64,000 nucleotides of DNA, taken from assembly GCF_030160075.1 (NCBI RefSeq), contig NZ_BSNQ01000009.1, positions 244,295 through 308,294 of the forward strand, given 5' to 3'. Source of the stretch: Dyella lipolytica (GTDB lineage: Bacteria; Pseudomonadota; Gammaproteobacteria; Xanthomonadales; Rhodanobacteraceae). Each line of letters opens with the position of its first letter. Within the stretch, counting starts at the first letter, position 1. This document shows positions 9,565 through 18,643 of the stretch, one piece after another. Below the pieces are notes generated by a model that searched no databases, had not been told where the DNA came from, and saw only the letters and a list, made by a program, of their open reading frames with translations. Position numbers and translations under genes: made by a program.

Positions 9565-11679
9565 TCACGCGTGCGCATAGCGTGCTGCGCCGCCGATCCA
9601 CCGCTCGATCAGTTGCCCCGCCTGCTCCGCATACTGCGTCAGCATCTGTTCGCCGACGCGCTGCACGGCAGGCAGCAAATGCGCATCGCGCGCGAGGTCG
9701 GCGATGCGAAAACTCAATTGACCCGTTTGGCGAGTTCCGAGTACTTCACCGGGCCCGCGCAACTCCAGATCTTTTTCGGCGATGCGAAAGCCGTCGTTGG
9801 TTTCGCGCATCACCTGTAATCGCTCGCGCGCAAGTTGCCCCAGCGGCGGTTGATAGAGCAACACGCAGTTGGAAGCCACCGCACCGCGCCCTACGCGTCC
9901 GCGCAATTGATGCAATTGGGCCAGTCCCAGACGCTCGCTATTTTCGATCACCATCAAGCTGGCATTCGGCACATCCACGCCCACTTCAATCACCGTAGTG
10001 GCGACAAGCACGGCCAACTCGCCCGCCTTGAACGCATCCATCACGGCCTGTTTTTCTTTTGGCTTCATGCGGCCGTGAATCAGGCCGACACGGCAATCGA
10101 CAAGTGCATGGGTGAGTTCCGCATGCGCCGCCTCGGCCGCCTGTGCCCGCAACTGCTCGGATTCCTCGATGAGGGTACAAACCCAGTACACCTGACGTCC
10201 TTCCATGCAAGCCGCGTGAATCCGCTCGATAACCTCTACGCGTCGTGCATTGGAAATGGCGATGGTTTGTACCGGTGTGCGGCCAGGCGGCAGCTCATCA
10301 ATGGCAGAGATATCCAGATCGGCATAGGCGCTCATCGCAAGCGTGCGCGGAATCGGTGTCGCCGTGAGCACCAACTGATGTGGCACCAGCTCGCCCTCCA
10401 AGCCCTTATCGCGCAATGCCAGGCGTTGCTGCACACCGAATCGATGTTGCTCATCGACGATGACCAGTCCAAGACGCGCGAACTCGACACCTTCCTGCAT
10501 CAGGGCATGCGTGCCGATCACCACCGGCGAGCCCCCCGCAACGCGACGCATCGCCTGCAAACGCGCCTTGCCTTGCTGCTTCCCTGCCAGCCACTCGACT
10601 GCAATGTCCAGCGGTTCCAGCCAGTGCTTGAAATTGCGCAGATGCTGTTCGGCCAGCAATTCCGTAGGCGCCATCAATGCCACCTGATAGCCGGCCTCCA
10701 CTGCAGCTAACGCCGCAGCACACGCCACAGCCGTCTTGCCGGAACCGACATCGCCCTGCACCAAACGAAGCATCGGGCTCGGTTGTGCCGTATCGGCGGC
10801 TACTTCTTTCGTGACACGTTGCTGGGCAGCGGTAAGTTGAAACGGTAAGTTTTCCAGCCAGCTTTTCCGCAATCTGCCGTTACCGCCAAGCACGGGGGCG
10901 CGCCGCTCGCGTACCGCTGCGCGCAATCGCTTCAGACTCATATGCTGGGTGAGCAATTCTTCGAATGCCAGACGTTGCTGCGCGGGATGTCTCCCCTGTG
11001 TCAGCTGATCGATCTGCGCATCGGGAGGCGGACGATGCACATACAGCAGCGCTTCGCGCAGCGATGTAAGTCCATATTCGGCGCACAGAGACGGCGGAAT
11101 CAGTTCAAGCTGTGTTTCGGCCGGCAACAGCTGCAAGGCCTTGGCAATGACGCCCGCCAATCTTTTTTGCCCCAGCCCCTCAGTTGTGGGATAGACCGGG
11201 CTAAGGCGATCATCCACAACGACTTCCGCGTTCTCTGTCAGGCGCTGATACTGGGGGTGCACCATTTCCAGACTGGCCGCCCCCTGGCGCACCTCACCGT
11301 AGCAAAGCAGGCGGACACCGGCTCGCAATTGCTCCGCCTGGGCACGATTGAAGTGAAAGAAGCGCAGCAATAACGTTTCCATGACGCCATCGCCGATCGC
11401 CACTTTTAGTTGCGGACGATAACGATAAGCCTTGTCGACGGCTTCGACCGTACCCACCACTTGCACCCGCATGCCCGGGCGCAAATCCGCCAACGGCGTG
11501 ATGCGCGTGCGATCTTCGTAACGCAGCGGCAGGTGAAACCACAGATCCTGCACCCGATGGAGCCCGAGGCGAGCCAGCGCTTCGACCAAAGCAGGCCCGA
11601 CGCCGCTGAGTGTCGCCACAGGCAAGCTACCCGGGTCGGCTGTCGTATCGGATATCGGCTGAGGTCTGAAAGCGGCCAT
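9565..11679 (-). CDS. recG: ATP-dependent DNA helicase RecG
   Basis: The 704-residue protein remodels stalled replication forks and branched DNA. It has the N-terminal wedge/OB domain (about 55-140, PLRYEDRTRITPL), Walker A GDVGSGKTA at 309-317, the DEQH box (VIVDEQHRFGVQQR), motif III TATPIPRTLA and the C-terminal block ending in the TRG motif region (ELRGPGEVLGTRQTG). All helicase motifs look intact. It follows ridA and spoT on the same strand, similar to the enterobacterial spoT-recG neighbourhood. The ribosome-binding site before the ATG is weak. Confidence 0.97.
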   Translation of the reverse strand: MAAFRPQPISDTTADPGSLPVATLSGVGPALVEALARLGLHRVQDLWFHLPLRYEDRTRITPLADLRPGMRVQVVGTVEAVDKAYRYRPQLKVAIGDGVMETLLLRFFHFNRAQAEQLRAGVRLLCYGEVRQGAASLEMVHPQYQRLTENAEVVVDDRLSPVYPTTEGLGQKRLAGVIAKALQLLPAETQLELIPPSLCAEYGLTSLREALLYVHRPPPDAQIDQLTQGRHPAQQRLAFEELLTQHMSLKRLRAAVRERRAPVLGGNGRLRKSWLENLPFQLTAAQQRVTKEVAADTAQPSPMLRLVQGDVGSGKTAVACAAALAAVEAGYQVALMAPTELLAEQHLRNFKHWLEPLDIAVEWLAGKQQGKARLQAMRRVAGGSPVVIGTHALMQEGVEFARLGLVIVDEQHRFGVQQRLALRDKGLEGELVPHQLVLTATPIPRTLAMSAYADLDISAIDELPPGRTPVQTIAISNARRVEVIERIHAACMEGRQVYWVCTLIEESEQLRAQAAEAAHAELTHALVDCRVGLIHGRMKPKEKQAVMDAFKAGELAVLVATTVIEVGVDVPNASLMVIENSERLGLAQLHQLRGRVGRGAVASNCVLLYQPPLGQLARERLQVMRETNDGFRIAEKDLELRGPGEVLGTRQTGQLSFRIADLARDAHLLPAVQRVGEQMLTQYAEQAGQLIERWIGGAARYAHA

Positions 11680-11759
11680 CGATGCAAGACTAACCGAGCC
11701 TGCTCATGTCGGGGGACTGACTGCCGACGGGAACTGTCGGCAGCCTCCGCATCATTCGA

Positions 11760-12143
11760 TCAGTCCAACACCATCACGGCATCGACTTCGACCTGCGCGC
11801 CTTTGGGCAAGCCGGAAACTTCGATCGTGGAGCGCGCCGGATACGGTTGCTTAAAGTATTCGCCCATCACCGCGTTGACCGCGGCGAAGTTCGCCAGATC
11901 GGTCACGTAAATGCCTACGCGCACAATCTGTGCGAGCGAACCACCGGCGGCTTCGGCCACTGCCACCAGATTGTCGAACACGCGGCGGGTTTGCGCGCTG
12001 ATATCGCCTTCGACCAACACGCCGGTAGCGGGGTCGAGCGGAATCTGCCCCGAAAAGTACACGGTGTTACCGGCGCGCACGGCTTGGGAGTACGGACCAA
12101 TGGCGGCGGGAGCCTTGTCGGTGGCGATGATGGTGCGGGTCAT
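11760..12143 (-). CDS. ridA: RidA family enamine/imine deaminase
   Basis: The 127-residue protein has the YjgF/YER057c/UK114 signature ([24 protein letters not shown] and [21 protein letters not shown]) with the conserved arginine that holds the carboxylate of reactive enamines. RidA hydrolyses 2-aminoacrylate and related imines released by PLP enzymes. Length is standard. It sits between spoT and recG, probably in the same operon. Context does not suggest a specialised substrate. Confidence 0.93.
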   Translation of the reverse strand: MTRTIIATDKAPAAIGPYSQAVRAGNTVYFSGQIPLDPATGVLVEGDISAQTRRVFDNLVAVAEAAGGSLAQIVRVGIYVTDLANFAAVNAVMGEYFKQPYPARSTIEVSGLPKGAQVEVDAVMVLD

Positions 12144-12224
12144 AGGGATTGATCCGTGCGAGGGAAAGCGGAAGTTTAAAGCGGGTGAGGTGATATGCGT
12201 AACGGGCGCGCGACCACGCCGCTG

Positions 12225-14387
12225 TCACAGCGGATATCGATACGCCCCGCTCACCACGCCGGTGCGCCGCACGCGCCGAATCACTTCGGCCAGATGCTTG
12301 CGGTTCTTCACTTCAATAGTGAACAACAGCGTGGCCGCGGCCATGTCACGTTCGACATATTCCACATTCTCGATATTGGAATCCGCCGCGGCGATCGCCG
12401 CCGCCACCGTAGCAAGCACACCCGGACGGTTGATGACTTCGATGCGCAATTCGGCACGATAATCACCCTGCACGTCGCGATCCCATTCGATGGCCACGCA
12501 ACGTTCCGGCGATTTGCGCAGTTCGGCGACATTGGGGCATTCGGTGCGATGCACCACGATGCCTTTACCCGGCGAGAGGTAACCAATGATCTGGTCACCC
12601 GGCAGCGGATGGCAGCAGTTGGCGAAACTAAGCACACCGCGCTCGGCGCCCGTAATGCGGATGTTTTCGGCCACATGCTGGGCGGGAGCACCACGTGCCG
12701 TCGTGCCGCGCGAAGCAACCAGCTGGCTGGCGACCTGATCGGGCATGCGATTGCCCAGCGCGATTTCCGCGAGCAATTCTTCCAGGCGCTTGAGCTTGGA
12801 TTTGTGCAGGAACCGCTCCAGTACGGCCGGCTGGATGGCGTCGAGATTGGTGCCCAATGCATCGAGTGCGCGGTCTAGCATGCGGTGGCCGAAATCCACC
12901 GCATCCTCGTGTTGCAAATGTTTCAGGTATTGCCGGATCGCCGTGCGCGCCTTGCCGGTAACCACAAACTCCAGCCACGCCGGATTCGGCACGGCCGATG
13001 GCGCGGTGATGATCTCCACCAACTGGCCCGACTCGAGCCGCGTGCGCAAGGGCAACAGTTTCTTGTCGACGCGTGCCGCCACGGCGTGATCGCCCACGTC
13101 GGTATGCACCGCATACGCGAAGTCGAGCGCGGTGGCATTGCGCGGCAGCGAGAGAATGTCGCCGCGCGGGGTGAACAGATAGGTTTCATCGGGAAACAGG
13201 TCGATCTTGACGTTCTCGATGAACTCCGCCGCGGAGGGCGTGTTTGCCTGACTGTCGGCTAGCGCGGAAAGCCACTCGCGCGCACGCGCTTGCGCGCTGT
13301 TGGCAGGGCCGCTGTCGGTCTTGTAGGCCCAGTGCGCCGCCACACCGCGCTCCGCGACCGAATCCATCTCTTCGGTGCGAACCTGCACTTCGATCGGCGC
13401 GCCAAAGGGCCCCAGCAGCACGGTATGCAGAGACTGATAACCGTTGGCCTTGGGAATGGCGATAAAGTCTTTGAAGCGACGATCGACCGGCTTGTACAAC
13501 GCATGCACCACACCCAACGCCATGTAACAGCTCATCGCGCTATCGGTTACCACGCGAAAACCGTATACATCCATCAGCTGCGCAAAACTTTTGTGCTCGC
13601 TTCGCATCTTCGAATAGATGCTCCACGGCGACTTGATGCGTCCGACCACGCGCACCGGAATGCGCTCTTCAATCAAGCGCGCGGAAAGCGAACCCTCGAT
13701 GCGACCCATCGCTTCGCGGCGATTGCCGAGTGCGGCGCGGATGCGTTCGCTGATGACGCGGTAACGGTCGGGATAGAGTGCACGGAAGCCAAGATCCTGC
13801 AACTCCGCCTTGATCTTGTTCATGCCCAAACGCTGCGCAATCGGCGCATAGATTTCCAGCGTCTCGCTCGCGATGCGGCGGCGCGATTCGGCGTCCTTGG
13901 CCCCCAGCGTGCGCATGTTGTGCAGACGGTCGGCGAGCTTGATCAGGATCACGCGCAAATCGCGCGCCATCGCCAGCAGCATTTTGCGGAAGCTTTCGGC
14001 ATCCGCTTCCTGACGGCTACTGAAGCGCATCTTGTCCAGCTTGGTGACACCGTCGACCAGCTCGGCCACGGGTTCGCCGAACTCACCGGCCAGGGCGGTG
14101 CGGCTCAGCGCGGTGTCTTCCAGCGTGTCGTGCAGAATCGCCGCGATGATCGTTTCCGCATCCATACCGAACTCGGCCAGGATGCCGGCCACGGCAATCG
14201 GATGGGTGATGTACGGCTCGCCGCTCTTGCGCAGCTGCCCTTCGTGCGCCACCGCGCCCACTTGGTAAGCGCGCAGCACACGCGCTACGTGTTGCTCCGG
14301 GAGATAGGCAATGCGCTCTTTCAGCGCCAGCACGTAAGGCGGCAGTGCAGACGTATCCTCAGGGGAGGGATGCGTAGCCGCGGGCAT
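12225..14387 (-). CDS. spoT: Bifunctional (p)ppGpp synthetase/hydrolase SpoT
   Basis: The 720-residue protein controls the alarmone (p)ppGpp. It has an intact N-terminal HD hydrolase domain (AILHDTLEDT, residues 83-92), a synthetase domain (MDVYGFRVV and following), a TGS domain (about 400-460, DETYLFTPRGDILSLP), a helical/zinc-finger region with FANCCHPLPGD and a C-terminal ACT domain. The intact HD motif marks it as SpoT rather than a hydrolase-dead RelA. It follows rpoZ, as in many gammaproteobacteria, although gmk is displaced by the mla genes. Confidence 0.96.
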   Translation of the reverse strand: MPAATHPSPEDTSALPPYVLALKERIAYLPEQHVARVLRAYQVGAVAHEGQLRKSGEPYITHPIAVAGILAEFGMDAETIIAAILHDTLEDTALSRTALAGEFGEPVAELVDGVTKLDKMRFSSRQEADAESFRKMLLAMARDLRVILIKLADRLHNMRTLGAKDAESRRRIASETLEIYAPIAQRLGMNKIKAELQDLGFRALYPDRYRVISERIRAALGNRREAMGRIEGSLSARLIEERIPVRVVGRIKSPWSIYSKMRSEHKSFAQLMDVYGFRVVTDSAMSCYMALGVVHALYKPVDRRFKDFIAIPKANGYQSLHTVLLGPFGAPIEVQVRTEEMDSVAERGVAAHWAYKTDSGPANSAQARAREWLSALADSQANTPSAAEFIENVKIDLFPDETYLFTPRGDILSLPRNATALDFAYAVHTDVGDHAVAARVDKKLLPLRTRLESGQLVEIITAPSAVPNPAWLEFVVTGKARTAIRQYLKHLQHEDAVDFGHRMLDRALDALGTNLDAIQPAVLERFLHKSKLKRLEELLAEIALGNRMPDQVASQLVASRGTTARGAPAQHVAENIRITGAERGVLSFANCCHPLPGDQIIGYLSPGKGIVVHRTECPNVAELRKSPERCVAIEWDRDVQGDYRAELRIEVINRPGVLATVAAAIAAADSNIENVEYVERDMAAATLLFTIEVKNRKHLAEVIRRVRRTGVVSGAYRYPL

Positions 14388-14529
14388 GGATTCACGACGC
14401 CCCTTCAGGCAGTCGCCTCGCTGAGTGGGTGGGACTGGGACGATGGGGACAAGCCGGGACGCTGAGCGCGGCCTGCTTGCCCGGTGCTACCGGTGCGACG
14501 ACTGCACTGTCGACAGCCGCCGCCGTCCA

Positions 14530-14820
14530 TCAATCATCCCCGCCCTTGGACAGGTCGTCATCGACTTCCTGCGCAGCCCATTCCAGGGCTTCACGTTCGG
14601 CGCGCTCGCGCTCGGAGCGGTCGATCTCGTCGATGGTGGCCTGATCGATGCGGCGGTCTGCGATCTCGCGCAGCGCCAGCACGGTCGGCTTGTCGTTGTC
14701 GGGATTGACCGCCGGTTCGGCACCGTTGGCGAGCTGGCGGGCGCGCTTGGTCGCCATGAGTACCAGTTCGAAACGGTTGTCGACGACTTCTAGGCAGTCT
14801 TCCACGGTAATACGGGCCAT
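14530..14820 (-). CDS. rpoZ: RNA polymerase omega subunit
   Basis: The 96-residue product has the omega signature [23 protein letters not shown] and the downstream AREIADRRI-like helix, and assists assembly of RNA polymerase beta prime. A GGGGGAAATCC purine tract precedes the ATG. It leads the rpoZ-spoT-ridA-recG run on the minus strand. Because gmk is almost 5 kb upstream here, rpoZ must have its own promoter in the roughly 200 bases before it; I could not identify one with confidence. Confidence 0.96.
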   Translation of the reverse strand: MARITVEDCLEVVDNRFELVLMATKRARQLANGAEPAVNPDNDKPTVLALREIADRRIDQATIDEIDRSERERAEREALEWAAQEVDDDLSKGGDD

Positions 14821-15018
14821 GGGGGAAATCCTTGAGCAATAAATAACTTATGCGGCCTTACAGTTTATCGAACAGCCACTTGGCTGGCAATGCGATTGAC
14901 TCTTATCATGTCAGGCTGCCGCGCGCCAGCTCGAAAAGCCCTCGCCAGTCATGCACAATATAAAACCAGCAAGTACAATTTTGTAACACCTCCCCCTTTT
15001 AGAGCGGATTTCCAGTCG

Positions 15019-15873
15019 ATGCCCTCCCTGCCCCGCCTCGCCGTACTGAGCCGTCTCCTCCCCCTGGTTGCCGTCACCCTGCTGGCCGGCTGCGCCATCG
15101 CCAAGCCGCGTACCGACGACCCGCTGGAGAAATTCAACCGCAAGAGCTACGCCTTCAACATGGCGCTGGACAAGGCTGTACTGCGTCCGGTCGCGGTGGG
15201 CTACACCAAGATCACCCCGAAGCCGGTGCAGACCTCGGTCAGCAACTTCTTCACCAATATCAAGCTGCCGATCAGCATCGCCAACAACATGCTGCAGGCG
15301 CGGCCGAGCGATGCGATCACGGATACCGGTCGCTTCCTGATCAACATGACGGTGGGCCTTGCCGGCTTCTTCGATCCGGCCACGAGCATGCAGATTCCGC
15401 TCAAGGAAACCGATTTCGGTATCACCCTGGCCCGCTGGGGGGTGCCGGAAGGCGATTTCCTGATGATCCCGCTGCTTGGCCCATCGACCATGCGCGACGT
15501 CTGGCAGTTTCCCGTCGATGGTTACCTATTCGATCCGATCAGCTATTTCGAACGCAATCACCGTTTCCACTACGGCCAGTACTACATTCCCGAAGTGGTT
15601 TATTTCATCCAGATGCGTGCCCAGCTGCTTGATGCCGATAGCTACCTGAAATCGGCCTACGATCCTTACGCATTCGTGCGCGATGCCTGGCGCCAGACAC
15701 GCATCAACAAGCTCTACGACGGCAATCCGCCCGCCGACGTGATGCTGCAGCTTCAGCAGGGTTCGAACAATCAGAAGAACTTTGACCCCGACGAGTTGCT
15801 CAAGGAGCAGCAGCAATGGGAGCAAAAGCAGAAACAGCAGAACAATTCGGGCAAGCCCACCAGCAACGAATAA
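15019..15873 (+). CDS. mlaA: Outer-membrane lipid-asymmetry lipoprotein MlaA (VacJ)
   Basis: The frame is open from 14890, but the start at 15019 gives a clean lipoprotein signal with lipobox LLAGC at about residue 24. The 284-residue product carries the MlaA/VacJ family blocks (DPLEKFNRKSYAFNMALD, NFFTNIKLPISIANNMLQ, TDFGITLARWGVPEGDFLMIPLLGPS). MlaA sits in the outer membrane with porins and removes mislocalised phospholipids, passing them to MlaC. It converges on the mlaFEDCB operon, so the whole pathway is in one place. The C-terminus is Gln/Lys rich. Confidence 0.96.
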   Translation: MPSLPRLAVLSRLLPLVAVTLLAGCAIAKPRTDDPLEKFNRKSYAFNMALDKAVLRPVAVGYTKITPKPVQTSVSNFFTNIKLPISIANNMLQARPSDAITDTGRFLINMTVGLAGFFDPATSMQIPLKETDFGITLARWGVPEGDFLMIPLLGPSTMRDVWQFPVDGYLFDPISYFERNHRFHYGQYYIPEVVYFIQMRAQLLDADSYLKSAYDPYAFVRDAWRQTRINKLYDGNPPADVMLQLQQGSNNQKNFDPDELLKEQQQWEQKQKQQNNSGKPTSNE

Positions 15874-15892
15874 CGCTGCCGATCGAACCCAT

Positions 15893-15922
15893 AAAAAACG
15901 GGGCCAATGGCCCCGTTTTTTT
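15893..15922. terminator. Bidirectional terminator between mlaA and mlaB
   Basis: The stem ACGGGGCC / GGCCCCGT with loop AAT has six A before it and seven T after it, so it can stop transcription from both mlaA and the converging mla operon. Confidence 0.92.
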
Positions 15923-15948
15923 ATTGCTCTTCGATGAGACTTACAGGC

Positions 15949-16263
15949 TTACTGCAACAAAGGTTCTACACCGCAGACCTGCGCAAGACTACGCATGCCA
16001 TCGGGCATGTGCCGCGTCGCGACGCGATGGCCATGACAGTCCGCCTCAGAAAGCGCAGCCAGCACGCAGGCGAGTCCGGCACTATCGCAGCTGGTCACCG
16101 CAGACAGATCCAGCGTGTGACGATCGCCGCGCTCGAATGCCGTTCGCAAGGCAATCAGCGCATGTGCCGCATTGTCGAAATTCAACGCGCCGGACACGGA
16201 TACCGTGTCCGGCGTATCGGCAGCGACCCGGAAGCCGGCGTTGGCGGAATTACTTGGCGCCAT
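15949..16263 (-). CDS. mlaB: STAS-domain protein MlaB
   Basis: This 104-residue STAS protein is the small cytoplasmic partner of MlaF in the MlaFEDB ABC transporter. It has the STAS core with the DLSAVTSCDSAGLACVLAAL strand-helix, in which the usual serine/threonine helix cap is kept. It overlaps the end of mlaC by 14 bases and is last in the mlaFEDCB order, exactly as in Escherichia coli. The identification depends on this position because STAS domains are widespread. Confidence 0.9.
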   Translation of the reverse strand: MAPSNSANAGFRVAADTPDTVSVSGALNFDNAAHALIALRTAFERGDRHTLDLSAVTSCDSAGLACVLAALSEADCHGHRVATRHMPDGMRSLAQVCGVEPLLQ

Positions 16264-16933
16264 TGGCCTTGTTGTCCTGTTCCATCGCCTTCAGCGCCTG
16301 ATCGCCCTGGGTTTCCAGGTCCTGGGTCAACTTGTCGAGACCTTCCTTCTTGATCTGCGCATCGACCTGGTTGCGGTAGTTGGTGATGTAGGAAATGCCT
16401 TCGATGATCACGTCATACGCCTTCCACTGGCCATCGCCGGTTTTGTGGAAGACATAGTTGACCGAAATGGTCTTGTTGTCGCTGGTACTCACTTGCGTCC
16501 GCACGACGGTGTACTTGTCGTTGAGATCGCCGGTGAACGGCAGCACCTTCACCGTGCCCTTGGTATAGCTGAGCAAGCCTTCTGCATAGCGGTTGGTCAG
16601 CGAGTTGTAGAACGCCTTGGCGAAGCGCGAACGCTGCTCAGGACTCGCTGTGCGCGCATTCATGCCCAACACCAGGATCGACGCCCAGTCCGTGTCGAAA
16701 TGCGGCAGGAAGATCTGGTTGATCAGTGCGACCAGCTTCGGCTTGTTGTTCTGCAGCTCGGCTTTGTGGTCGGCGATCTGCGTGTCGAGATCGTGGGTGA
16801 TTTGGGCCACCACGTCCTGCGGCGTCGCCGCGTTGGACGCCTGCGCGCTCGATGAAGCCTGCGCGAAGGCCGGCGCGGCGATCACGACGCTGCCCAGGGC
16901 GATGGCGGTGGCAATAGCCAGGTGACGCAACAT
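16250..16933 (-). CDS. mlaC: Periplasmic phospholipid shuttle MlaC
   Basis: The 227-residue protein has a signal peptide ending at APAFAQA (about residue 25) and the MlaC/Ttg2D fold, with family blocks such as ILVLGMNARTASPEQRSRF and WKAYDVIIEGISYITNYRNQ. MlaC carries phospholipids across the periplasm between MlaA and the inner-membrane MlaFEDB complex. Length is normal. It is 26 bases after mlaD and overlaps mlaB. Confidence 0.96.
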   Translation of the reverse strand: MLRHLAIATAIALGSVVIAAPAFAQASSSAQASNAATPQDVVAQITHDLDTQIADHKAELQNNKPKLVALINQIFLPHFDTDWASILVLGMNARTASPEQRSRFAKAFYNSLTNRYAEGLLSYTKGTVKVLPFTGDLNDKYTVVRTQVSTSDNKTISVNYVFHKTGDGQWKAYDVIIEGISYITNYRNQVDAQIKKEGLDKLTQDLETQGDQALKAMEQDNKANGAK

Positions 16934-16959
16934 GTGAAACTCCTCGGATTGAGCCAGCT

Positions 16960-17832
16960 TTAGTGCTTGCCGGCAGGGGTATTGGATGAACCGTTACTGC
17001 CAGCGTTGCTACTGTTGCTGGACGAACCGTTGACCAGGAACTTGCCGATCAGATCTTCCAGCTGCATCGCCGACTGCGTCAGGACCAACTGGTCGCCTTC
17101 CTTGAGCGAATTCGGCGAGCCGCCGGGCTGGATCGCAACATACTGGCCGCCAATCAAACCACTGGTGAATATCGCGGCGGCCGAATCGTCGGGAATCTGG
17201 TCGTACTTCTTGTCGATGTCCATGGTGACCAGTGCATCCAACTTGACCGGATCGGCCTTCACGGAAGCCACGCTGCCGATCGCCACGCCCGCCATCTTCA
17301 CGGGAGCACCCACGCTTAGCGTGCCCACATTGGTGAAGTTCGCCTTAACCGAGTAGGTACCGCCGATGGCATCGGCCGCGCTGCCGCCGCCGAGGAACTT
17401 GCCGAGCATGTCTTCCAGCGGCTGGGTGGACTTGGTCAGACCAAAGTGACCACCTTCGGCGACGTACGTTTTGGCGTTGCCGAACTGGATGCCCACGTAC
17501 TGGTCGCCAAGCAAGCCACTGGTGTAGATAGTCGCCACCGAATCCACCGGAATCTGTGCGAATTTCTTATCGATGGACAGCGTCACGTCCGCCACATCCT
17601 TGCCCGGCTCCAGCGTGATCGATTGCACCTGCCCCACACGCACACCCGCGACCTTCACCGGTGCGCGCTCTTTCAGCTGACCGATGTTGGCGAACTGTGC
17701 ATCGACTGAGTAGCTAGCGCCCTGATGGCTGTTGGCGATCGAGGTGGTCTGAGTGGCGAGATAAGCCAGTGCGGCGAAGCCCAGCACAATAAACAGGCCG
17801 GTGCCGACGGCATAGGATTTTCTCTGGCTCAC
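16960..17832 (-). CDS. mlaD: MlaD with two tandem MCE domains
   Basis: The 290-residue product has one N-terminal membrane helix (about 8-26) followed by two complete MCE units: residues 41-146 and 160-266. Each begins YSV-x-A/N-x-F, contains APVK-(V/M)-AG and IDKK-(F/Y)-x-QIP, then TSGL-x-G-x-QYV, and ends LED-(M/L)-(L/I)-GKFL. E. coli MlaD has 183 residues and one MCE domain, and works as a hexameric ring that binds lipid. The C-terminus is a Ser/Asn/Gly-rich tail. The position inside mlaFEDCB makes the MlaD assignment firm; the duplication is discussed in the findings. Confidence 0.95.
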   Translation of the reverse strand: MSQRKSYAVGTGLFIVLGFAALAYLATQTTSIANSHQGASYSVDAQFANIGQLKERAPVKVAGVRVGQVQSITLEPGKDVADVTLSIDKKFAQIPVDSVATIYTSGLLGDQYVGIQFGNAKTYVAEGGHFGLTKSTQPLEDMLGKFLGGGSAADAIGGTYSVKANFTNVGTLSVGAPVKMAGVAIGSVASVKADPVKLDALVTMDIDKKYDQIPDDSAAAIFTSGLIGGQYVAIQPGGSPNSLKEGDQLVLTQSAMQLEDLIGKFLVNGSSSNSSNAGSNGSSNTPAGKH

Positions 17833-17869
17833 GGCGAAGTCCTTGGATAGAAGCAGTTAGTCATATCGG

Positions 17870-18643
17870 TCACATCAAGAAGGCGGTGAGTACGAAGTCC
17901 AGCGCGAGAATCGCGATCGACGAGGCCACCACGGTGCGCGTCGTGGCATACGCCACGCCTTCGCTGGTCGGTGCGGTGGTGTAGCCCTGGAACACGGCGA
18001 TCAGCGAAATCACCGCGCCGAACGCGGCGCTCTTCCAGATCACACTGTTGATCACGTCCTTCCACATATCCACGTTGGCGGTCATGTTCGACCAGAACGT
18101 GCCGTTGTCCACGCCCAGCCAGCTCACGCCCACCAGGTGGCCACCGAAGATGCCCATGGCGCAGAACACGCAGCACAGCAGCGGCATCGCGATCAGGCCG
18201 GCCAGGAAGCGCGGCGCGGCGACGTAAGCGATCGGATCGACCGCCATCATCTCCATCGCGGCGATCTGATCGGTCGCTCGCATCAGGCCGATTTCGGCCG
18301 TTATCGAGGTGCCGGCACGTCCCGCGAATAGCAAACCGGTCACTACCGGCCCCAGTTCGCGGTAGATCGCCAACGCGACCACCGAGCCACTGGCCGAGGT
18401 ACCGCCGAAAATGGCCAGCACGTAGTAAAGCTGCAAGCCCAGCACCAGGCCTACGAACAGGCCGCAGGTCATGATGATGATCAGGCTCATCGCGCCGACG
18501 AACCACAACTGGCGCACGGTCTCGCCCGCGTGGCGCATGCTGCGCGGAATGGAAGCGAGAATTCGCAGCAGGAACAGGCCGCAGGCGCCGATCTGGGCAA
18601 GCGACTGTAGGACGACATTTTCGCGGCCGACTTGCGCGCTCAT
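17870..18643 (-). CDS. mlaE: Mla ABC transporter permease MlaE
   Basis: The 257-residue integral membrane protein has the MlaE permease family pattern, including GLVLGLQLYYVLAIFGGTSASG, ELGPVVTGLLFAGRAGTSITAEIG and the conserved EMMAVDP segment that couples to the ATPase. It forms the membrane core of MlaFEDB, which moves phospholipid between inner membrane and periplasm. The ATG overlaps the mlaF stop (ATGA). A longer open frame in another register over the same stretch is a shadow. Confidence 0.96.
   Translation of the reverse strand: MSAQVGRENVVLQSLAQIGACGLFLLRILASIPRSMRHAGETVRQLWFVGAMSLIIIMTCGLFVGLVLGLQLYYVLAIFGGTSASGSVVALAIYRELGPVVTGLLFAGRAGTSITAEIGLMRATDQIAAMEMMAVDPIAYVAAPRFLAGLIAMPLLCCVFCAMGIFGGHLVGVSWLGVDNGTFWSNMTANVDMWKDVINSVIWKSAAFGAVISLIAVFQGYTTAPTSEGVAYATTRTVVASSIAILALDFVLTAFLM

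Noticed and set aside
13290-14465. Open frame of 391 codons antisense to spoT
   Set aside because: It is the shadow of spoT, with no family pattern and no own ribosome-binding site.
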